From an uncultured Lachnospiraceae bacterium (GTDB lineage Bacteria; Bacillota; Clostridia; Lachnospirales; Lachnospiraceae), in contig CALEFO010000146.1 of assembly GCA_937877165.1 (NCBI GenBank), positions 1-8,959 on the forward strand: a stretch of DNA of 8,959 nt, given 5' to 3'. The notes beneath the pieces are model-generated. The model was not told the DNA's origin and did no database searches. It worked only from the letters and a program-made list of their open reading frames with translations. Positions 1 to 5,390 of the stretch are shown piece by piece (the stretch's first letter is position 1; each line of letters opens with the position of its first letter). A program made the position numbers and the translations under genes.

Positions 1-59
1 GAACAGCCGTGCAGCACTGCCCTCCTTTGCAGGGCGGCGACGGAATGTTCAGCCCCCAT
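1..59 (-). CDS. Possible 5' end of an unidentified ORF cut by the window edge
   Basis: An ATG (complement of 57-59) is preceded by AAGGA eight bases upstream and opens a frame that stays open to the window edge, reading MGAEHSVAALQRRAVLHGC. Only 19 complete codons are visible, so no family can be recognised. A second Shine-Dalgarno-like AAAGGAGG (complement of 21-28) lies inside the frame and inside a small GCCCT/AGGGC hairpin (19-35), so this could instead be leader sequence for a gene further left. It would follow the GH31 gene on the same strand but be separated from it by the terminator at 107-145. The call is weak. Confidence 0.2.
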   Translation of the reverse strand, partial: MGAEHSVAALQRRAVLHGC

Positions 60-106
60 CTCGAATTTCCTTCGGAAATCTTCGGTGCAAATATCAATTT
101 TGACGC

Positions 107-145
107 AAAAGGGCCGCGGCCCGGAAATTTCCGGAGCCGCAGCCC
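107..145 (-). terminator. Rho-independent terminator of the GH31 gene, probably bidirectional
   Basis: Read on the minus strand, a GC-rich arm (starting GGGCTGCGGC) pairs with a second arm (ending GCCGCGGCCC) through about 14 base pairs with one G-T wobble and a bulged T, around a CCGGAAATTTCCGG core. TTTT follows. It lies about 60 bases after the GH31 stop codon. On the plus strand the same stem is followed by TCTTTATTT, so it could stop transcription in both directions. Confidence 0.75.
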
Positions 146-203
146 TCTTTATTTGCATTTACTTTCCCCGCAGGCCATGCCGCAGGACCAGCCTTGTTTT
201 CTT

Positions 204-2225
204 TTATCCTCTGTGAAAGACCGGCATGGAATCCAGCGGTGCCTTCACATGAACCGTCTGACCGCCTTCATAGACCCTGCCATCACAAACATCCGTCCAG
301 GTTCCCTCCGGGAGATAGACATCCCGCTCGAACTCGTGAAGATGCAGAATCGGCGCTACCAGATATTCCGGTCCGAACATATACTGATCACTCAGCTCCC
401 AGCACTTCGCATCCTCCGGAAATTCATAGAACATCGTCCGGATCAAAGGGGATCCGTTCGTATGTGCCTCTTCGTAGAGTCCTCGGATATACGGCTTGAG
501 CTCAACACGGATGTCGTAGTATTTCTTCATAATCCGGTAATTCTCTTCCCCATAGCTCCACAATTCATTGTCCTGACCGGTGTGCAGGTATCCGCCGCCC
601 CAGTCACGATTGTCCAGCGGCGGAATGTTGTACGGTCCGCGGTCACCATGCATCCGGAGCACGGCGGTATAGACCGCAAACTCATACCAGCGGATCAGAA
701 GCTCCTGAAAATCCGGATCGCCCACATCATCCGTCATGAATCCGCCGATATCCGTGGTCCACCACGGAATTCCGGCAAGCCCCATATTCAATCCCGCCTG
801 CAGCTGATCCCGAAAAGCTTCAAACGTGCTCGGCACATCGCCGGACCAGATCACATTGCCGTATTTCTGACTTCCGGCCCAGCCGCTGCGCAGAAGGTTC
901 ACCACCTTGTCATTGCCCATCGCCGTCATCGGATCATAGAAAATGCGGCTGTACCACTGCGGATACTGGCAGCTGCTCTCCAGTGCCGATCCGTTGATGT
1001 ACCGGTAATTATCGAAATCATAAGCGCAGTAATCCGGCTCGGAATTGTCCAGCCAGAATGCGTCGATACCGAAATCGTAGTAATTCTTCCTGCACTTCTC
1101 CCAGACATATTTTCTGGTTTCCGGATTGAAGACATCGATTTCCACGCAGTCCCCCTGGTAATCATAGGTCTGCTGTGCGCCGCGCTCCGTCATGATCAGA
1201 AGGCCGCGATCCATCATCTCGCCGAAGTTCTCGCTCTTACGGTCCACAGACGGCCAGATTGAGACAATGACCTTGATCCCCATGGAATGCAGCTCATCCA
1301 CCATCGCCTTCGGATCCGGCCAGTAGGTCTTGTCGAATTTCCAGTCGCCCTGCAGCGTCCAGTGGAAGAAGTCGATCACGATGACATCGATCTTGATGCC
1401 TTCCTTCTGATACTGCCTTGCCACCGAAAGAACCTCATCCTGCGTGCGGTAACGGAGCTTGCACTGCCAAAGTCCCATCAGATCTTCCGGGAACATCGGT
1501 GCGCGACCGGTCACCGCGGTGTAGTTCTCCACAATCGCCTTCGGCGTGTCGGCTGCGGTAATCCAGTAGTCCATCTGCTTCGTTGCCTTTGCCTGCCATT
1601 CCGTATAGTTCTTGCCGAAGGAGACGCGGCCGATCGCCGGATTGTTCCAGAGGAAGCCGTATCCTTCCGAGGAAACCTCAAACGGAACCGTTACCTGAGA
1701 ATTGCGCTGCTCCAGATCCAGCACACAGCCCTTCAGATCCAGATACGGTTGCTGGTACTGCCCCATGCCGTAGATTTTCTCTCCGTCAATGCTCTCGAAG
1801 CGGACATTCAGAGCAAAATCTCCTCCCGGAATTCCTTTCCATTCGCGGCTGCGGATCTTCAGGCACCGGCTCTCCCTCCAGAGCGATCCGTCATAGAAGC
1901 TGAAGTATTCCCGAAGGAGCTTCCTGCCATCTTTATAGAAGGTAATCACTCCGGCAAAGTTCACCGTTGCCGAAATCCGGCCGTTGGTGATCTTCGCGAT
2001 CTTCTTTTTGTCGATGGTGCCGTCACCGACCCAGTGATCCTCCTCGGAAATTTCCACACTGGCCTGTGTCTCTTCCGGCTTCTCCGTCAGCGCCCAGTTT
2101 TCTTCATTCAGCGCTGCATGGCGGGTTGCACGCACCCGCAGAGCATCCTTCCCCCACGCCTCGATTCGAAGGATCTCTCCCAGATTTCTGGCCGTCAGAA
2201 CTCCGTTTTCCGCTGTAAAAACCAT
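204..2225 (-). CDS. Glycoside hydrolase family 31 (alpha-xylosidase/alpha-glucosidase type)
   Basis: A 673-aa retaining alpha-glycosidase expected to remove alpha-linked glucose or xylose from the non-reducing ends of oligosaccharides. It has an N-terminal beta-sandwich (about 1-240), a (beta/alpha)8 catalytic barrel (about 241-575) and a C-terminal beta region (about 576-673). The catalytic nucleophile is D393 in WLDNSEPD, and the acid/base is D463 in WSGD. Other GH31 landmarks are the GDWKFD...WPDPKAMV stretch (294-309), SIWPSVD (322-328), PWWTTDIGGF (487-496) and RMHGDRGP (524-531). There is no signal peptide, so it is probably cytoplasmic and acts on imported sugars. The start is fixed by AAAGGGG seven bases upstream of the ATG. 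It stands alone: no sugar transporter or regulator adjoins it, and a terminator follows it. The WLDNSEP nucleophile context differs from the KTDFGE context of YicI-type xylosidases, so the exact substrate is uncertain. Confidence 0.93.
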   Translation of the reverse strand: MVFTAENGVLTARNLGEILRIEAWGKDALRVRATRHAALNEENWALTEKPEETQASVEISEEDHWVGDGTIDKKKIAKITNGRISATVNFAGVITFYKDGRKLLREYFSFYDGSLWRESRCLKIRSREWKGIPGGDFALNVRFESIDGEKIYGMGQYQQPYLDLKGCVLDLEQRNSQVTVPFEVSSEGYGFLWNNPAIGRVSFGKNYTEWQAKATKQMDYWITAADTPKAIVENYTAVTGRAPMFPEDLMGLWQCKLRYRTQDEVLSVARQYQKEGIKIDVIVIDFFHWTLQGDWKFDKTYWPDPKAMVDELHSMGIKVIVSIWPSVDRKSENFGEMMDRGLLIMTERGAQQTYDYQGDCVEIDVFNPETRKYVWEKCRKNYYDFGIDAFWLDNSEPDYCAYDFDNYRYINGSALESSCQYPQWYSRIFYDPMTAMGNDKVVNLLRSGWAGSQKYGNVIWSGDVPSTFEAFRDQLQAGLNMGLAGIPWWTTDIGGFMTDDVGDPDFQELLIRWYEFAVYTAVLRMHGDRGPYNIPPLDNRDWGGGYLHTGQDNELWSYGEENYRIMKKYYDIRVELKPYIRGLYEEAHTNGSPLIRTMFYEFPEDAKCWELSDQYMFGPEYLVAPILHLHEFERDVYLPEGTWTDVCDGRVYEGGQTVHVKAPLDSMPVFHRG

Positions 2226-2255
2226 TTTTATTCCCCTTTCCCCCTATGGTACAGT

Positions 2256-2284
2256 TTTCCTGTGAATGCTAAAATCATGATAAT
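2256..2284 (+). promoter_or_regulatory. Candidate plus-strand promoter upstream of the structured block
   Basis: A GATAAT -10-like hexamer (2279-2284, five of six consensus bases) sits 17 bases after a weak TTTCCT (2256-2261, three of six). It would start RNA near 2291, just before the first hairpin. The same -10 bases read TATCAT on the opposite strand (2282-2277), pointing towards the GH31 gene, although no good -35 supports that direction. The call rests on hexamer resemblance only. Confidence 0.3.
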
Positions 2285-2290
2285 TGTTCC

Positions 2291-2432
2291 ATACTTACCT
2301 TTCTGTGCCGCGTTTTTTGCGGCATCCCGAGGAGAAATGCCCAAAGGGACTTTCTCCGATGGGATCATCGAAATTGGGGCCGCTTGGCGGCACCAATTCG
2401 TGTTTGAATGCGATCACATTCAAACTTATTTT
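2291..2432 (+). ncRNA. Structured RNA-like block: small RNA, leader RNA or dispersed repeat
   Basis: Four main stems follow one another almost without gaps. (1) TGCCGC/GCGGCA, 2306-2324. (2) A long hairpin, 2324-2365: ATCCC/GGGAT, a GA/GAT internal loop, GGAGAAA/TTTCTCC, a mismatched 2x2 loop, then CCC-AAA-GGG. (3) A 12-bp stem with one mismatch and a 3-base loop, 2372-2398. (4) A perfect 9-bp stem GTTTGAATG/CATTCAAAC, 2402-2425, followed by TTATTTT on the plus strand. The right flank of stem 2 can alternatively fold as CGATG/CATCG (2357-2370). The T-rich tail and the opposed GA steps favour the plus strand as the transcribed sense. I do not recognise a known riboswitch or RNA family. A dispersed palindromic repeat would look similar. 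The 5' end is inferred from the candidate promoter. Confidence 0.4.
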
Positions 2433-2450
2433 CCAACCATACTGTATTGA
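2337..2450 (+). CDS. Small ORF (37 aa) inside the structured block, possible leader peptide
   Basis: ATG at 2337 follows GAGGAG with very short spacing and opens a 37-codon frame (begins MPKGTFSDGIIEIG, ends TYFPTILY) that stops at 2448-2450, about 50 bases before the carboxypeptidase ribosome binding site. The ribosome binding site and first base of the start codon lie in the left arm of the GGAGAAA/TTTCTCC stem. The frame runs through the last two hairpins, including the terminator-like one. No domain, membrane segment or signal sequence is evident. It may be a chance frame inside a repeat or non-coding RNA; if translated, it is a candidate leader peptide. Confidence 0.2.
   Translation: MPKGTFSDGIIEIGAAWRHQFVFECDHIQTYFPTILY
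2402..2432 (+). terminator. Terminator-like hairpin on the plus strand between divergent genes
   Basis: A perfect 9-bp inverted repeat with a six-base loop (CGATCA) is followed by TTATTTT. The stem is AT-rich, so it may be weak. On the minus strand it is not followed by a T-run. Because the flanking genes diverge, a plus-strand terminator here makes sense only if a transcript starts between them. The alternative is a protein-binding operator, since the dyad is perfect over 24 bases. Confidence 0.45.
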
Positions 2451-2501
2451 TTTGCAATGATTTCTTCCGGATTTCTCTCAGAATCCGCGGAAGGATCTGT
2501 C

Positions 2502-2507
2502 AGGAGG
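2502..2507 (+). promoter_or_regulatory. Ribosome binding site that sets the carboxypeptidase start
   Basis: A full AGGAGG lies six bases before ATG 2514. The in-frame ATG at 2457 has no such site, so the start at 2514 is preferred. Confidence 0.85.
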
Positions 2508-2513
2508 TTTTTG

Positions 2514-3458
2514 ATGCGTCTTTCTGTTCTTAGTGGAAACGTTCATTCTGTCCGCCGCAGGTTTCTCGCCGCTGCTGCGGCGCTCGGCACGGCGCTTTTT
2601 CTTGCCGCAGCTCCCATGCCCGGCAGGGCTTCGATGTCCGTTCTGGCTGCAGAGTCTGTTTATCCTTCCACATCCGCGACGAAACTGATCTCCGATCAGA
2701 CAGCTGGAAGCACCTTCGCCATCCTGATCAATGCGAAGACCGGCAAGGTGATTGCTCAGAAAAACGGTGATGCTTATATGTACCCCGCTTCCATGACCAA
2801 GGTCATGACGCTTCTTGTCGCCTCCGAACATGTGAAAAATCTGACAGATACGGTCACCATCACGCAGGACATCCTCGACTACTGTGCCGAGCATGACTGC
2901 AGCACCGTCGGTTTTGCCGCAGGTGAGCGGGTGACGGTCATGGACCTTCTCTGGGGAACGATTCTTCCCTCCGGTGCCGATGCCGCCCTGGCGCTCGGAC
3001 GATATGTAGCAGGAACCGACGACGCCTTTGTGCAGCTCATGAACGCCAAGGCCGCAGAGCTCGGCCTTCAGAACACCCATTTTACCAACTGCATCGGCCT
3101 CTTTGACATGGGGCACTACACCACCTGCAACGATATGGCCGTCATCATGAACGCTGCCGCCGCGAATCAAACCGCGCTTACCGTTCTTGTCACGCCGCAG
3201 TACACGACAGTCCCCACATCGGTGCATCCTTCCGGAATCACCGTAAAGAATCTGTTCCTCTCCCGGATTGCCCCGCTGGATAAGCCCGGCATTGTTCTCG
3301 GTGCCAAGACCGGCTACGTCAATCAGTCCCGCTACTGCGCAGTCAGCTATTTTCTTTCTTCGCACGGCGTTCCCTACATCTGCGTCACCGGAATGGCTTC
3401 CTCATCCATGAATGCAGTGTACGATCATCAGAAAATCTATTCTGCCTATGCCAAATAA
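2514..3458 (+). CDS. Serine-type D-Ala-D-Ala carboxypeptidase (S11, PBP5-like), secreted
   Basis: A 314-aa penicillin-binding protein of the DacA/DacF family, which trims the terminal D-Ala from peptidoglycan pentapeptides outside the membrane. Residues 1-45 form a signal sequence: a basic RRR at 14-16, a hydrophobic run (17-33), then an Ala-rich likely cleavage region before AES (46-48). The active-site motif is S93-M-T-K96 (PASMTK) and the KTG triad is K265-T266-G267. The second motif, normally S-x-N, reads S153-G154-A155 (PSGADAA), so the usual Asn is Ala. The protein ends soon after the catalytic domain and lacks the C-terminal beta domain and amphipathic anchor of PBP5, so it may be released or held by an uncleaved signal. 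It converges with the ABC operon, with 27 bases between stop codons, and diverges from the GH31 gene across the structured block. The family is sure; enzymatic activity is less so because of the motif change. Confidence 0.92.
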   Translation: MRLSVLSGNVHSVRRRFLAAAAALGTALFLAAAPMPGRASMSVLAAESVYPSTSATKLISDQTAGSTFAILINAKTGKVIAQKNGDAYMYPASMTKVMTLLVASEHVKNLTDTVTITQDILDYCAEHDCSTVGFAAGERVTVMDLLWGTILPSGADAALALGRYVAGTDDAFVQLMNAKAAELGLQNTHFTNCIGLFDMGHYTTCNDMAVIMNAAAANQTALTVLVTPQYTTVPTSVHPSGITVKNLFLSRIAPLDKPGIVLGAKTGYVNQSRYCAVSYFLSSHGVPYICVTGMASSSMNAVYDHQKIYSAYAK

Positions 3459-3470
3459 AGAGCCGGGCTC
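3453..3470 (-). terminator. Weak terminator at the end of the ABC operon
   Basis: On the minus strand GAGC-CCG-GCTC is followed by TTTATTT, about 16 bases after the stop codon of the second ABC gene. The stem is only four base pairs, and its T-tract overlaps the stop codon of the convergent carboxypeptidase gene. No better terminator is visible in the 27-base gap. Confidence 0.35.
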
Positions 3471-3485
3471 AATAAATTTCAGAAA

Positions 3486-5306
3486 TCAGGCGAAGCAGTC
3501 ATTGACTGCCATTTCTTCATACTGCCTCGTGTACAGCTCATGGTAATAGCCCTGCTGTCGCATCAGTTCCGTATGGGTGCCCCGCTCAATGATTTTTCCG
3601 TCCTTTACGACCAGAATCACATCGGCATCCACAATCGTGGACAGGCGGTGCGCAATGACAAAGGAGGTTCTCCCCCGGATGACCGTCTGAATGGCATCCT
3701 GGATCAGCTTCTCCGTCAGTGTATCAATGGAAGCGGTCGCCTCATCCAGAACCAGAATCTTCGGATCCGCCAGAATGGCTCTTGCAAAGGAAAGGAGCTG
3801 CTTCTCACCGGTAGACAGAAGATCTCCGCCCTCTCCAACCTCAGAATCCAGGCCTTTGTCCATCTTGTCCACGACGAAGTCCGCATGCACCAGTTCCAGG
3901 GCTTTCATGATTTCCGCATCCGATGCATCCGGTTTCCCATAGCGCAGGTTGTCCCGCACTGTCCCGGAGAACAGGTGCGGTGTCTGCAGTACATAACCGA
4001 TATTGCTGTGCAGCCAGAGCTGCGAACGCTCCCTTGCGTCTCTTCCGTCGATCAGCACCTCACCCGTCGTCGGCTCGAAGAAGCGGCACACGAGATTCAC
4101 AAGCGTCGATTTGCCCGCGCCGGTTTCACCTACAATTGCAACGTTCGTTCCCTTCGGGACCTTCAGATTAAAATGCTCCAGAACGAATTCCTCCCCATCC
4201 GGATAGCGGAAGGACACATTCCGGAATTCGACATCTCCCTCCAGAGGCTCCCAATTCTCCTTCTTCGGATGGAAGGTGTCTCCATAACGCGCCGTGACCT
4301 CAGGCCGGTCCGCCACATCCGACTCCGTATGAAGAAGACGCGTCAGCCGCTCGATATTCACCTGAATGGCAATAAAAGCCGACAAGGTCTGCACAATGTT
4401 CTGAATCGGATCCATCATGTTCAACGCATAGGAAAAGAATACCGACAGCGTTCCGATCTGAATCACTCCGTCCATCGTGATCTTTCCGCCCTTCCACAGG
4501 ACCAGTGCAAGTGCCAGTGAACTCATAAAGGTGACCAGCGACATAAACAGCGCGGAATAGTGCGTTGCCTTCACCGATGTGGTCCGCATGTCCTCGGTAT
4601 CCTTCTCGAAATCGTTCCGGATCTTCTTCTCGATCACCAGTGTCTTGATGGACCTGGCGCCCGTAATGCCCTCATTGAAGTTGCCTGTGATCATGGAATT
4701 GATCTCACGGATTTTCCGGTTGAGCTTCACCAGGCGCTTCTGGAAAAAGGTGATGAGCAGCACTGCCACCGGAACCAGTACGAGGACATAAAGAGTCAGT
4801 CTTGCATTCACCGCGAGCATAACTGCAAACACGCACACAATGTAAGAGCCGTTCCAGATCATATCCATCATTCTCCAGGCAACCAGCTCTCCGATTTTCC
4901 CGGTGTCGCTCATGACCCGCGCGTGAATGTAGCCGACATTATTCTGGTTAAAATAAGAGAATGACAGCGTCTGCAGATGATTGAACGAGGCATTGCGAAG
5001 GTCCCGGTCCACCGACATTTCCACCTTGCCGCACTGATAAGTGCTGATGAAGTTGTCCAGTACCTGCAGGATCAGGATGACGGCATATGCCGTCACGAAC
5101 AAGGGAAGCCCCTCGAGGGTCTTTCCCGCCACAAAGTGATTCAGTGCGTAGCTGTTGAACAACGGATAAACCGAATCCGCCAGCGAGCTCAGAATTCCCA
5201 GAATGATATTGAAAATCAGGATCCGGCGGTACGGCCGGATAAAAGGCCACAACCTCGGGATCCCGAAAAAAGGGAGTGAAATATTCTTGTTGTTTTCTGT
5301 TTCCAT
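3486..5306 (-). CDS. ABC exporter half-transporter, subunit with catalytic Glu (membrane plus ATPase)
   Basis: A 606-aa fused type IV ABC exporter. Six membrane helices fall at about 28-56, 68-90, 147-166, 168-188, 249-271 and 283-305, followed by a nucleotide-binding domain from about 357. Walker A is GETGAGKST (393-401), the Q-loop Gln is Q441, Walker B is ILVLDE with catalytic E522, and the H-loop is H553. The signature motif is degenerate: LSTGEKQ (497-503) instead of LSGGQ. This fits the partner encoded just upstream, which has a good signature but no catalytic Glu, so the two should form a heterodimer of the TM287/288, LmrCD or BmrCD type. These export drugs, peptides or lipids; the substrate cannot be told. 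The start is supported by GAGGG six bases before the ATG. It is the last gene of the operon. Confidence 0.93.
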   Translation of the reverse strand: METENNKNISLPFFGIPRLWPFIRPYRRILIFNIILGILSSLADSVYPLFNSYALNHFVAGKTLEGLPLFVTAYAVILILQVLDNFISTYQCGKVEMSVDRDLRNASFNHLQTLSFSYFNQNNVGYIHARVMSDTGKIGELVAWRMMDMIWNGSYIVCVFAVMLAVNARLTLYVLVLVPVAVLLITFFQKRLVKLNRKIREINSMITGNFNEGITGARSIKTLVIEKKIRNDFEKDTEDMRTTSVKATHYSALFMSLVTFMSSLALALVLWKGGKITMDGVIQIGTLSVFFSYALNMMDPIQNIVQTLSAFIAIQVNIERLTRLLHTESDVADRPEVTARYGDTFHPKKENWEPLEGDVEFRNVSFRYPDGEEFVLEHFNLKVPKGTNVAIVGETGAGKSTLVNLVCRFFEPTTGEVLIDGRDARERSQLWLHSNIGYVLQTPHLFSGTVRDNLRYGKPDASDAEIMKALELVHADFVVDKMDKGLDSEVGEGGDLLSTGEKQLLSFARAILADPKILVLDEATASIDTLTEKLIQDAIQTVIRGRTSFVIAHRLSTIVDADVILVVKDGKIIERGTHTELMRQQGYYHELYTRQYEEMAVNDCFA

Positions 5307-5390
5307 ATATATCCCTCACTGAGGCAAAACCGCTGCATCAGCATCGATGCTGCTGTTTGAAAGTGACGTATCGATGTCGTTTTCGAACTT
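5307..5390 (-). other. Intergenic gap with two dyads centred on ATCGAT
   Basis: The 84-base gap between the ABC genes holds the perfect 14-bp palindrome CAGCATCGATGCTG (5339-5352) and, about 27 bases to the right, an imperfect dyad GACGTATCGATGTC around a second ATCGAT. Neither is followed by a T-run on the minus strand. They could be operator half-sites, an RNA processing hairpin, or chance. Confidence 0.35.

Noticed and set aside
9..1262. 417-codon plus-strand open frame opposite the GH31 gene
   Set aside because: It is antisense to a gene with clear catalytic motifs, shows no recognisable domain, and has no ribosome binding site; it is a side effect of codon bias.
2305..2425. CRISPR-like or retron-like reading of the repeated hairpins
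   Set aside because: There are no regularly spaced direct repeats and no cas or reverse transcriptase gene in the window.
1287..2450. 387-codon plus-strand open frame opposite the GH31 start and into the gap
   Set aside because: Most of it is antisense to the GH31 gene. Only the last 37 codons fall in the intergenic region and these are treated separately as a small ORF.
2467..2490. Weak inverted repeat CGGATT/AATCCG before the carboxypeptidase ribosome binding site
   Set aside because: Only six base pairs with an eight-base loop and no T-run; not distinguishable from chance.
2457..2513. Upstream start (ATG 2457) for the carboxypeptidase
   Set aside because: No ribosome binding site precedes it, it would put 19 extra residues before a normal signal peptide, and AGGAGG is placed ideally for ATG 2514.
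2478..3365. 295-codon minus-strand open frame opposite the carboxypeptidase gene
   Set aside because: The carboxypeptidase strand carries SxxK and KTG motifs, a signal peptide and AGGAGG; the antisense frame has no such support.
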